Shown: piece by piece, positions 48,097 through 58,816 of the stretch | Numbering within the stretch: the stretch's first letter is position 1 | How the letters are laid out: each line of letters opens with the position of its first letter | Assembly (NCBI GenBank): GCA_951230915.1 | Contig: OX579641.1 | Span: 11,532,001 to 11,596,000 of the forward strand | DNA: 64,000 nucleotides | Reading direction: 5' to 3' | DNA from: Antitrichia curtipendula | Lineage: Eukaryota > Streptophyta > Bryopsida > Hypnales > Leucodontaceae | Position numbers and translations under genes: made by a program | The notes under the pieces: generated by a model | The model's database searches: none | What the model was told of the DNA's origin: nothing | Seen by the model: the letters and a program-made list of their open reading frames with translations, nothing else

Positions 48097-49193
48097 ATGC
48101 CTCGCAATAGTAGTTCAAGGTCCAGTAATAAAGGCAAATCCCAGGACATGATCTGGGGAGATTGGGCAAATCCAATGTTTGTAGCTGAACCTGGATGGAA
48201 AGAAGAGCCCAAGAAGGTTTGGGACTGCACAATGTGCAAAAAGTACGTCAAAATGACGCACCTCTCCAAAATGTGGTCACAAGAAAGAGCAGACAAGCAA
48301 GTTTGATGCTGGGAAGGACAAATTTCCACGTGCGAGAGCCAACACTTTGTGCACCGATACGAGGAAGTAACACGGTGCGTTGAGCTGCCTAACTCCAAAC
48401 CAAATGTTATGAATTATTCCAACATGGCCATGGTTTGGGCAGAGATTGTACTCCACAAAGATGTAGACTGGCGCACAATTTACAGGAAAAATGTTGACGA
48501 TATGAAGCGCACTGACACTGTTATTTATACGAGTTGGACTCAACCGAGCGATTGTATGCGAATGTGGTCCAATCAAGGGCAGTTTGGATTTCTGCCGGTT
48601 GTATTGCCAGATGCTAAGGATGAATGGTCGGACGACGATGATGTAGACGACAATCCAACACCCGTAACATTTACAGTGGGACATGAGTGTCAAGAAGCTC
48701 GGGAAGACATCGAGTTCAATCAACAAATGCAAGAAGCTATGCGTAGAAGCATGGAGGATCGGGTCAACAACACGGGCATGACAGGTCCTACCAATATGAT
48801 CGTACTGCATCTGGTTCACAAGATGGTCAAAGGGTCTTACACTACGCTAACGACCCCCGAGGTACTTATTACAACCCAGAAAGAAGCCATGGAACCACAC
48901 ATGATTTTGGATCTAGCCAAGGAGGCTCCCAATACTATTCCGGATCTACTACGGGTGATTCATATGAGCGTCACACAGGCTCTCGTCATGTCGAACCAAG
49001 GCAAGGAAGGTCTCAGCACCGTGATGTAGTTCCTCCTCCAACTTTTGGAGGTCCTTACTATGGAAATCCCAATCAAGGAGCTACGCCAAGCGACTATGGA
49101 TGCACTTGGGGCGGAGGACCATATCTTGGCACTTATGGATCCGGTTCCACACCACCAAAACGTAGAGATGACATCCATTCAGATTCCGAGTAA
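48097..49193 (+). pseudogene. Zinc-finger-like protein with G/S/Y/Q-rich tail, lightly broken
   Basis: The start ATG at 48097 gives M-P-R-N-S-S. Residues about 38-60 hold W-D-C-T-M-C-K-K-Y-V-K-M. A TGA closes the frame at 48304-48306, but the same frame continues with C-x3-H-F-V-H-R, then N-Y-S-N-M-A-M-V-W-A-E and an acidic stretch. It aligns without gaps to the protein at 62668-63225 through W, K-K-Y-V-K-M, H-F-V-H-R and V-D-W. Around 48745-48770 the frame shifts by one, and a tail rich in Gly, Ser, Tyr, Gln and His runs to the TAA at 49191-49193. The cysteines and histidines suggest a metal-binding N-terminal module; I know no named family. The basic start and low-complexity tail would suit a nuclear protein. 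It is convergent with the kinase-like gene. The tail still looks protein-like, so the damage may be recent or partly due to an unseen intron. Confidence 0.75.
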
Positions 49194-49467
49194 AGTAGGT
49201 AGAGCTATTTTAGTCGTTGTCTCACAATCGAGTAGGCCTTGGAATCTTTTGCCATTGGATTATGGAGTGTGGCAATCATAGTACAAAAATATCGGCATCT
49301 CGGCGAATAGCATTTACGTACTAAAATACTTTGATGTAAATATATTGTATTAAAATGTATTTGGAGGTTGGTACTTGGTATCATTATAGCGGTATCGTTC
49401 AAGTATCAACTGTATTGCTTTTCAATATAAAAAATATTTGCATACGATGAAATTCTATTATCATTAT

Positions 49468-50409
49468 CCCCTAATCGTTTTTGACTATGTTTTCACCAAA
49501 AACGTTCCAAAACTGCCATTTCTAATACTAGTGTCAAATTTTAGAAAAAAAACATTTTTGGACACATGTAACCATAGGATCTTGTAGTAAACTTGTTTAA
49601 GAAGATGTGGAAAAAATTTCAGAATTTTCCGCCATGTGAATTGCAAGATAATAGTGTTTGAATTGACAAAAATCCTTTTTTTGTCCCTGCAAAAAAACGG
49701 GCAGCTGCCCTTCACAAGGTCACATTTGTATGAAAAAATGTCCAAAATGGTGGTTACTCTTTGGATTTATTCTTGAAGGCAAGTTGGCTACATGCTTGAA
49801 AATTTTCAGATCATTTGGAATTGTACAACATATAGGAAAAAAATAGTAAGTAGGAAGAGGTAGAGAATGATTCAAAACACTAAATTGTGAAGAATTTATT
49901 TATGGAATTAAAAAATGCCAATCCAACGGTTGTAATGTTGTAATAAACAATCTACACCCAATGTTTTTATTTTTTTTCAAAAATATTGAAAATTGAATTA
50001 AATAAAAGACTTCAAGTCTTCAAAGTTTATTTTAGAGTTGAAATTCCATAACTACCCTTAAACTAAGAATCCTCATAACTTTTGATTCATAGATCTAAAT
50101 GGAATGATTCAAAGCTTCCCATGTACATATAAATCTAAAGAACCAATTTCAAATTTTTATTTTCTTAAAAAGTGATTTTTGAAGAAGTTTTTTTTGCTGC
50201 CCGTGCTGCCCGCCAAGGACTGAAAATGACATATGATGCAATAACTTTTTAACCATGTAGTCTAAATGTATGAAAATTGTTGGGCCTTAAAGCTACTCCT
50301 CGGGCACGTGTTGTATGAAAATTTCAAAGAAAAAAAATATAAATTCCATTTGTAGTGAGCTGCCCAAAATCGCTATGTTGCCAAAAAAACCACTTTGGTC
50401 TTTTAGGGA
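49468..50409 (-). mobile_element. TTAA-type element, copy G, at a TTAT site (reverse)
   Basis: The ends are CCCCTAATCG and TTTTAGGGA, and it is 942 bp. It is flanked by TTAT on both sides (49464-49467 and 50410-50413) instead of TTAA. The interior matches copies B and F. It lies between the two convergent genes of the 47.5-53 kb element and does not break either. Confidence 0.8.
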
Positions 50410-50756
50410 TTATATGTGTTCAACATTGATTATACAATTTTGAACCCAACCATACCAAGCTAACATCCATCAACAATAATTGTTGCATTGCACTTCTCAT
50501 TCAAGGATTTCAAGCAAAACATATGATGAATGCATAAATAGATGGTAGACATTGGACATTGGAAGTTTCAAAACACACAAACATTTCAAAACTTTATATG
50601 AATTATAAGGGTGCACATATATTGACATACATTGATGGTGCATATATATACTAAATAGTTTGCAAACAATCATGCAAATTTATGTACTCGCCTCTACATT
50701 TACCTAATACTTATATAGTTCTATCACTTCTATGTCGTTCACTAACACCATAGACA

Positions 50757-52241
50757 CTAATATGAGTGGCGGAAGTGTTCATCTGGAATAGGCCAGTTGT
50801 AATTATTGGTAAATCAATGGATGATTTCGGACAAGCTACCGCGAGAATCAATCACCGAATCACAAAGGCGCTCCAAGTAAAGGTGAAAAATCTTTGCCAA
50901 ATCCTCATGGCTAAATCTTGTATGTCCTTCATTTTCCCGATGTAAGCTCACATAGTCCGCCGACATGCAACCATTGTTGATGGCTTGAGCTATTCGACCA
51001 ACCGCATATTCCTCTGATTTACGTGATAAATCCGGTATCATTGACACATCCGCATCTCTTCTATGCAAGTATGCAATAGAAGGGTCCACCCATCACCTCT
51101 TTTTCAAGGTCTCAGTCCGCTCACTCTGAGAGGTGAACGTGTACAAGGACTTCATTGGTTCATTACGTAAAATAGTCATGCCCCAATCGCAAACTCCAAT
51201 GTAAACACGTGACTCATTATTGGGAAAGTGAAACATAATGTTGTCCAGTGAAAGATCATTGTGCAAATGTCCAGCGCTATGCACTGCATTCATGAGGTGC
51301 ACCAATGCCCAGGCAAGCTCTGTGCGCTTCTTCCTCCAACGACCAAGAAAAAAAGCTTTGATCACCTCTTCTGGGGTCGGTTGAGAATAAGCCAACTGAA
51401 TGCCAATGTTATCGGGATATTCCTTATCCAATTTTAACATTTGCTTCAATGTTCCGCCATTCCACCAATACGAGTACCCTTCGTTTTGCGTTGCATGAAC
51501 AGCAGAAAACCGGATAACTCCATCATGTGGAATTCTCACTGCCATTGACTCGTTTTGGTGTTCCAACCTTGCGAGTTGAGGTCATAAGCGTTGTTGATGA
51601 GATACCTTTGCTGCGAACTCCCAAAATGTGGGTATCTCACGGCATCCTTCAATTCAGACACTCCGAATTGTTGCGTATCCACCCCTCAGGATTTGATCAT
51701 CTTGTGGAATCACCCTTGCTGTTTCCGGAAGCGCTAAGAGATGTCGTCGTCCACGTTGCAATTCCACAAGTCCCTCATCACTATTCCACCAACCCATTGA
51801 ACCTCGCCTATTTCAATTCTTTGCAAAAGGGGCGCACTGGCGAACAAACAAGTCTGCCCTCAAAATGACCTGTTCAAAAGTGCCATCACCTACGCGGTGT
51901 TGCTTCCCGTACTTCTCTAAGATCACCTTTGCATTCCACAATGCATCATGGACCTTGTTCCTCAAAAATTGTTGAAAGCCCTTACTCTCCATTTCATGAA
52001 TCCAGTAGGATACGTTTAAAGCATCCATGAACTTCTGTGCCATATCTCCCTTGAATTTAGCTGGGCACTCGTCTTCATACCTCGCATATTTGGTATACAA
52101 TGACGCAGTGGTTTCCGACTCATAAAATTTGACAATGCACTCAATGAGAAATGCTTTGCAAGCGAGAGAGGGAGCGTCCATACTCGCCTCACTGTCCGGC
52201 TTCACTCGTTTGTCCTTCGCAGCCTTCTTTGGTCTCGGCAT
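50757..52241 (-). pseudogene. Protein-kinase-like gene with in-frame TGA codons
   Basis: From the ATG at 52241 (M-P-R-P-K-K) one reading frame runs for nearly 1.5 kb, interrupted only by TGA at 51813-51815, 51654-51656, 51582-51584, 51093-51095 and 50814-50816, and closed by TAG at 50757-50759. An N-terminal domain of about 140 residues without known motifs comes first. Then comes a kinase fold: R-G-G-Y-A-T-I-R-S-V (glycine-rich loop, ~51660-51690), E-F-A-A-K (putative ATP-binding Lys), H-N-D-L-S-L-D-N (catalytic loop with Asp and Asn, ~51240-51263) and C-D-W-G-M (metal-binding D-x-G, ~51185). The catalytic Asp, Asn and D-x-G Asp are present. Substrate unknown. The stop at 50814 may be the original end; the frame continues 18 codons more. 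It converges on the zinc-finger gene, and its start lies about 220 bp from the right-hand GTCCG array. Confidence 0.82.
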
Positions 52242-52461
52242 CGTGATGAAATCACGTTTGGAAGTGCACTTGCAATTTGTAATCCACAAGGCAATATACG
52301 ATTTGCCAAATGATCATACACGAAATCTAGAAAAAAAAAGCAACAAGTACCCCCTAGAAATCACACTCTTATCTTCCCTTAGAAAAGAGCCAATGGAGGA
52401 TAAACCACCAAGCTCTCCGCTCTCTCTTGCATGACACAAGGGGGAAGATAAAAGTGAGGAG

Positions 52462-53035
52462 CGGACGGGCCGTCCGACTCTTTTATGCAAGGCGGATGCC
52501 TTGACCGTCCGCCTGATCGGACGGACCCAACGAGGTGGACGGATCATCGTCCGCCTCGTCAGGACCGTCCGATCAGGCGTACGCCACCCGTCCGACTCAT
52601 CGGATAGCCCCGGTGAATCGGACGGCCGCCGTCTGCCCTGGGCCGTCCAACCCTAAAATCAAAGGCGGACGCCTCACCTGTCCGCCTGATCAAGCGGACC
52701 AGACGACGCGGACGGATAGTCGTCCGCATCGTAAGAACTGTCAGATCAGGCGGATGCCACCTGTACGACTGATCGGACGGCCCCAATGAATTGGATGGCC
52801 GCCGTCCACTTTGGGCCGTCCGACCCTCTTATCGAAGGCGGACGCCTCGACCGCCTGCCTGATCGGACGAACCAAACGACGCAGACGGACAGTCGTCCAC
52901 CTCGTAAAGATCGTTTGATCAAGCCGACGGCTGTCGTCCGCCCTGGCCAATCCGCCTGATCGGACAGCCCCTCTCAAGTGGAGATCAAACTGAGAGATTT
53001 TTCGAGGTCGTCCGACCAGGCGGACGGCTGCATCA
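52462..53035. repeat. GTCCG array, right end of zinc-finger/kinase element
   Basis: Degenerate ~120-150-bp tandem units, each with gtccgcctgatcggacgg, ggcggacgcctcgaccg and ggccgtccgaccct. About four units. Open frames on both strands are artefacts of the repeat. Confidence 0.9.
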
Positions 53036-55205
53036 TCTGACTCCTAAAACGACCTCGACCAGCAAATAATGAAAGGATGGGAAAGACAAAAATCTCATCG
53101 AGATTCACTTTCTTACTTAAAGAACTTGAATCATTAAATAGAACTCCAGCGGTTTTTTAATGCAATGATCTTCAATCTTATACACTAAATCCTACATCTT
53201 TAACCCTATACCCTAAACCCTATACCCTAAAACGTAAGTCCTAAATTGTATACTCTAAAGTCACAAATGTAAGAAATCATAACTAATTTAAAATATGAAA
53301 ACAAATGCAAATTAAGTTCCTCAAGAAATATATGGACCATCTTCAATTAAGGACTTAACTTGAGGATTCTTAATTGGATTTAGGTGTTTCTTGAATTCAT
53401 AGCATGCACAAATTCGCAAATAAAGCTTTGAAGTCCATTTTTAATTTCTTATGCGAATATATTTTGTTAAACAAATTCAACAATAGACTTTTTATGTAAC
53501 TTTATCAACACCATTGTCCCACATTAGTTGAATGAATTTATACCTCAAAGAATTCACCAATGTGCAATTGTGCATGGAAATTTAAAAATTAAATGTTTAC
53601 TTCTCTAGCTTTTCTAAATTGGGATGTTTGGTCATTCAACCCTTTGAGGAATATTCACGTACGTCTTTCACCTTGTGCATTTTAGCCAAAATTTAGGCAA
53701 TTGAGTTATGAATAAATGATTAAATGTGAAATGTTTAATCCCTACTTTTTAGGCACCTTGCTTAACTACATTTTTTTGCTTTGAACCTTTTTAACTAAAA
53801 AAGGCTACTCTAGTGATGGTGAATGTCTAATTTTATATGATAAACAATTGAGTTGAGAATTTAAAAAAAAGATATTTAAAAAGAAACACTTAGTTTTCAC
53901 TCATTAAAAAATTGTTAGGTAGAAGTAGATTCAAGATCGAAAGAAAAATTAAACCATTAATAGCTCTAAGATAGTAAGATAGAATTGAAATATACTAATT
54001 TCAACTCTGAGATTGTTCTAGAAAGGAATCTAGACCTCATGAAACTTTTTTTTTTTTTTTAATTCTTAGAATTCAATTAAAAAATGAATAACTTCAAGTT
54101 ATTTATTCTAAAAGATACCAAAAAAAATCAGAAAATTACAAAAAATATTGAGGCCATAGGAGCCTGCCTAAAAATCTTACATGCATTTTGTCCCCCGATG
54201 GGACAATGGGACTTTAGAGAATTAGAGGTTAAACTCAAAAGAACTATATATTCATTTTTAAAAATTTGTGAAGTAGAAATTGATGCACTATTAAATGAAA
54301 AATAATACGCTAATAACTTTTGGAAGAATTGAAGAATTGTTAATCCCAATGAAAAAAATATTCTAAAAGACAATTAATATTCTTTGATATCAATTTTGAA
54401 TAAAGAATTTTGAATTCTAGAAACATAAGACAACTCTATATGTTTTTTCTAACTTCATGATCCGAACTCCGCAAGACCGCAAGTCCGCAACATATAACTC
54501 CAAATGATTTTTGACAACATTATTTGACATTGAATGGGGCAATTTCTTATAAGTAGGTAATTAGATATCAATCTATATTTTATCATGACCAAAATGATTT
54601 TTTAATATTACATCAAAATATTATCACACATCCATTTTCAAAATACACTTCTAATTTGAACAACATTTATATGAATGACATGAACCCTAAACCCTAAATC
54701 CTATATTAGAACTTTGCATACAAATATATTAGAAGATCGTGACTTTGATGCAATAGTATTATATAAGTACATAGCAATTGTTTTTAGTTTCATGACATTA
54801 AGTCGGATTTGGCTTACTTCGACAAATTTCTTCATAAAAACAATTATTTTAAAATTGAGATGTCTTACAATACATAGTAATATATGATTAAAATCCAAAT
54901 AAATTTTTGAATAATTAAATCTACGATCTATCATCAAAAAAATTTAAAAAAAAAATTTGGAACTATAGGTAGCATTTCATTTTGATCTTTCAAGATGGTC
55001 ATTTCAAAATATCATTGAGATGTTTAATTTCAAGATTGAACCTAAAAATATGATGTGCACATTGAAGAATGAACTTTGATGTTTGACCCATGAAGAGTTC
55101 AATGTCTTTGAAGTATTCACATTGGATGCTTGTTGTCATGAAGGCACACTCTTTGGAGATGACCTGGCCATTTAAGGAATCCTATGCTGCACTAAATGAG
55201 AAAAA
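53036..55205. other. AT-rich spacer, no gene; D-type element end and telomere-like tracts
   Basis: No gene. At 54187-54235 tttgtcccccgatgggac and tgggactttaga followed by ggttaa repeat the terminal sequence of TTAA subfamily D in reverse, so a decayed D element ends here. Short telomere-like tracts occur at 53203-53232 (accctaaaccctatacc) and 54682-54700 (aaccctaaaccctaaatcc). Confidence 0.55.
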
Positions 55206-55217
55206 AACATGAACTGC

Positions 55218-55335
55218 AATGGTCCGACGGGCGGTTGGACTGTCCGCCTGTCGGATGAAAGTGACCAAGGCGCGGACGGGCCACGAGGCGGATGGGTGGA
55301 CGAGCGGACTGGCGGACAAGTGGACAGACGGTCTT
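55218..55335. repeat. GTCCG array downstream of the transposase
   Basis: About 120 bp of gtccgcctgtcggatg, cgcggacggg and ggcggacaagtggac-like motifs. It is the only array placed at the 3' side of a gene and probably lies near the left end of the element. Confidence 0.85.
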
Positions 55336-55501
55336 CGCTAGTTTTAAGGTATTTGAAAAAACAAAATTTTGATGGTGTGCACAACATGAATGAGCAAATT
55401 TGTATTACAAACTTAAAGTTCAAACAATGAATTGTCATAACATAATGTGTTTAGGAGAAGAAACTAAACACCCAAATTTACATCTTCTCAATCTTTATGG
55501 A

Positions 55502-58500
55502 CTAAGGCTGATAGTCACTATCTCCTTTGACTTCAGCCCCGCTACTATGACCTGTTGTATCCCATCCGGAATCATCGTCACTGGATGAATTTTGCATACT
55601 ATCTGATAAAGATTGTACAATCTTCCCTCTTTCTTGTACTTGTTTCGATGCGCTTGATCTCACTGGTCTACCTAACTTATGATCCCTTTTGACTTTTAGT
55701 AGAGACTTTCCAATACCTCCCTTAAGATCGTGGATTGGTTTCTCCTTTCGCTTGGTTAGAGGCAGACTTGCATCAAGGGGGGTTCTACCTACATTTTGTT
55801 TTTTCAATGGAGAGATTGCAAAAGGCTCCATTATTCTTTTCCTCTTAGCTTTTTTGGACTCCTTCACCGCGGGTGGACGTGCTTCCGAACCTCCTGGAAT
55901 GTTTGTCTTCTCTGCGGACAAAGCTTCCACTGTAGGGTTTGAAAATTTGATCGGAGAATGCTTTGCATGGCCAGAAAATCGACGAAACATAGACTCCAAT
56001 GTTTGCACATTATTGTTGTCTGATGAAACGGATGGATTGGGATTGACTCCAATGTGCAATTTTTTCAAATTGCTCAAATGTTGTTCTTTAAACCGTGAGT
56101 CTCCAGGACCATTCAAAGTCGTGCTACCGCTTATATATAGTGCATGTCGAGGACCGCTATGTGATGGTAATTGAGGATCTCGCACGAGGTGCTTCATGTC
56201 TTTGGCGTTGCGGTTTGGCATTGGGCACACGGACTCCAATACACATGGATCTTGACTTCCCTCTATTCGAGGTGCTTGGGCATTTTGAATGCCGAAAAGC
56301 CCAATAGTTTCACTTGTCAATGCCCTTGGTAATTCAATACTTTGGTTGACTACATTTGTGTGGGACTTTACCCCACACTCTCTCATGTCTTCGTGTTGAT
56401 CATTTTCTTTCGCTCCTACCGTTGTCATGGATGGACACTCGGGAATTCGAATCACTTCATCCATTTGGGGAGTGTCATCACCTATAACCATTTCCTCATC
56501 TTCCTCCGCTACCTTCGCATGAATATTTTCTCTATTTGCTAGAATGTTTTCACTACGCAACAACCCGGTTCCATCTAAATATTTAGCTATGGAAGGTCCA
56601 CCTTCGTCATATTCACAGTCGTCCTCATCCAACGGAAACTTGTAAGGGTCTTCACAATGATCTCCGATGTCTGCATCATAATGAGGTGGGCTTTGAAGCG
56701 GTTCATCATCGAAATTGCGGATGTCGTAGTCATCTTCATCGTCCATGAGGGGATCAACTTCTTCACCGGATTCACCACCCTCGTCTTCCGATGAAGACAA
56801 GGCCGAATCCTCCGACTCGAGGTTCTCATCGTACCACTTCTTCTCGTCATTTTGCTTTGATGCATCGAGGACTTTGGAATTGATATACACATATACCAAA
56901 TCCTGTGCTCTTTGTGGCTTCAACTTGTTCCGATATTTGTTGTGAACAAAAGAACAGCTACTCCAATTTCGTTCACATGAAGACGATGATACCGGTTGGG
57001 CCAAAATCCTCTTGGCAATTGGAGCAATGAGCTTCCCGCATGCGCCCTCAAAATCCCACCAAGCATGCGCCGACAATTGTTGTTCACCCGGATCCAACAT
57101 GTTGTGGAACGGAGGTTCTCTATGGCGGAAGGCTACAAATTCCTTCACCACCTTTGCGTACTCTAAAGATGTATATATTTGCATCAAAACGCGCTTGCAT
57201 GCAGCCATGGCATCGGTGTCGTCGGCTAGTTCTTTGTCTTCAAGAAGGTAGAGATTCAAAAGTGCTCCTGCATAATGTAAATCGGTCTTCACCATATCAC
57301 GTCGTTCGTAGAACGCCTTCACTAACGGGATGGCTTTGTCCAAAGCCAAACAAAAAGGCTCTTTGTCTAAAGCGAGTACGTGCTTCTCTAGTTTCCTCAT
57401 AATATGTAACACCTTGCCCATGCATGGTGTCTTCGCATCCAAATCACGAAGAGCATTGACAATTGGAGCTGTCACATCTTCAAAATTTTGACAACGATGC
57501 CAAAAATGCCCACTTAGAATGGTCTTCTTCACCCGTTCGGATTCTAAACGAGTTTTGAATTTTCGTGAGTGCTTTCTAGCATATTCCTCCCATTGCGGGT
57601 CCGTCACAGTTTGTTGCAATTGTGCTTTCACTTTGAGCATACGTGCAACCATGTTGTAATTAGAGGCAAATCTTGTTTCCACCGCCAACAACAAGTTGTA
57701 CTGCATCGAATATTTCCGAAGTATCGCAAGCGGCATGTGCCTCTTCTTGAAGAATTTGACTATCTTTCGGGAATCTTTCACGACGTCATCAATCCATTGT
57801 TCGTTTGCCCAATCTTTTAGCAACAAATTCAAGGCATGCACCACGCAACCTTGGAAAAAAATGTGGGGATAGGTAGTAGATACCAAACTCCATGCTGCTG
57901 GATTTACAGCTGCATTATCTGTATTCACCTGCACTACGTTTGTAGGGCCTACTTGTTCTATAAAACTCTCTAATATAGAGGCCAAATATGGAGCATCTTT
58001 AGTTTTTCCAGTTGTATCCACCGATTCTAGGAATTGCTCACCCGTGGATGACATAAGCATGGCATTTATCAATGGCCGATTCAAAACCGAGATCCACCCA
58101 TCAATAGACAATGTGGCTCCAAACTTCCTAATACTAGTTTCTGTCTGCTTACGGAGATTGACCTCTAAGTCTACCTTAGCTTGGTCAAGTAATTTATGAC
58201 GTAGATCATGGTATGATGGTGGGCTATAAGGTTGGTGAAACTCCACCGTTTTCTTCAATGCTTCTTTGAAGGCTGGATTTCGGGCTATAGCAAATGGTAT
58301 GTTTGCCACATAAAAGAAATTGGCCCACATTGCATTCAAAATGCGTTTATTTGCTTCGTCGAATCCCTCCACTAGCCTACTCTGTCTTTGAGGCCTACTG
58401 CTTGATGTCCGTTGAGTTCCACATCCACTTGATGCTTGTGTACTTGGATTTCTTTGGGAATAACCACCAACATATTCCTCTGGTGCCATGCATGAGTCTT

Positions 58501-58816
58501 CTTTGGTAGAGTTCACAGTGTCTCTGGCATCTGACATAGCACAAACAACCATAGGCATAGGTGTGTCGTTGCCATCCACATTGTGTGGAGTACCTCTTTG
58601 TGGAATCACTCCATTGCAACAAACAAATAGACCTCGAACTTCAGATGTCATTCGGGTACAAAGGCTGATTCCTTTGTCACAACTCCCCGATGTGCCTGCA
58701 TATCCCAAATGACTAAACATACGGACCGGCTTCTTGGCAAATACCAATTTGCAAGCCTTGCATTGTACTTTTTTATTTGATAGGGTTTCGTACCAAGAAG
58801 ACCAATCCTTGGTCAT
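55502..58816 (-). CDS. hAT-superfamily transposase (BED, DUF659, hAT dimerisation)
   Basis: An open 1104-codon frame without introns. I choose the ATG at 58816 because the relic copy has its ATG at the matching place (3681). Order of parts: a BED-type finger at about 5-55 (C19, C22, H36 and a downstream Cys); DUF659 at about 173-331 with S-I-D-G-W (D239), T-D-N-A (D300) and G-C-V-V-H-A-L-N-L (C324, H327); the insertion region; the C-terminal dimerisation block at about 576-651 with H-A-W-W and C-E-R-N-W (E615). The D-D-E triad and the C-x2-H pair of hAT enzymes are all present. A ~450-residue C-terminal extension follows, acidic first (E/D-rich near 660-760) and basic at the end, much longer than most plant hAT transposases. 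It should cut and paste elements with hAT ends and 8-bp duplications in the nucleus. It is the only fully open large gene in the window and may be active. Confidence 0.95.
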   Translation of the reverse strand: MTKDWSSWYETLSNKKVQCKACKLVFAKKPVRMFSHLGYAGTSGSCDKGISLCTRMTSEVRGLFVCCNGVIPQRGTPHNVDGNDTPMPMVVCAMSDARDTVNSTKEDSCMAPEEYVGGYSQRNPSTQASSGCGTQRTSSSRPQRQSRLVEGFDEANKRILNAMWANFFYVANIPFAIARNPAFKEALKKTVEFHQPYSPPSYHDLRHKLLDQAKVDLEVNLRKQTETSIRKFGATLSIDGWISVLNRPLINAMLMSSTGEQFLESVDTTGKTKDAPYLASILESFIEQVGPTNVVQVNTDNAAVNPAAWSLVSTTYPHIFFQGCVVHALNLLLKDWANEQWIDDVVKDSRKIVKFFKKRHMPLAILRKYSMQYNLLLAVETRFASNYNMVARMLKVKAQLQQTVTDPQWEEYARKHSRKFKTRLESERVKKTILSGHFWHRCQNFEDVTAPIVNALRDLDAKTPCMGKVLHIMRKLEKHVLALDKEPFCLALDKAIPLVKAFYERRDMVKTDLHYAGALLNLYLLEDKELADDTDAMAACKRVLMQIYTSLEYAKVVKEFVAFRHREPPFHNMLDPGEQQLSAHAWWDFEGACGKLIAPIAKRILAQPVSSSSCERNWSSCSFVHNKYRNKLKPQRAQDLVYVYINSKVLDASKQNDEKKWYDENLESEDSALSSSEDEGGESGEEVDPLMDDEDDYDIRNFDDEPLQSPPHYDADIGDHCEDPYKFPLDEDDCEYDEGGPSIAKYLDGTGLLRSENILANRENIHAKVAEEDEEMVIGDDTPQMDEVIRIPECPSMTTVGAKENDQHEDMRECGVKSHTNVVNQSIELPRALTSETIGLFGIQNAQAPRIEGSQDPCVLESVCPMPNRNAKDMKHLVRDPQLPSHSGPRHALYISGSTTLNGPGDSRFKEQHLSNLKKLHIGVNPNPSVSSDNNNVQTLESMFRRFSGHAKHSPIKFSNPTVEALSAEKTNIPGGSEARPPAVKESKKAKRKRIMEPFAISPLKKQNVGRTPLDASLPLTKRKEKPIHDLKGGIGKSLLKVKRDHKLGRPVRSSASKQVQERGKIVQSLSDSMQNSSSDDDSGWDTTGHSSGAEVKGDSDYQP

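Noticed and set aside
52535..52977. Several open frames with R-P-x-R-x-V-R-P-I-R repeats
   Set aside because: They are artefacts of the right-hand GTCCG array.
53203..53232. Interstitial telomere
   Set aside because: Only two or three degenerate CCCTAAA units; too short to be more than chance or a repair scar.
55689..56174. Plus-strand open frame opposite the transposase C-terminus
   Set aside because: It is a shadow of the minus-strand gene; the same shadow appears opposite the relic at 404-958.
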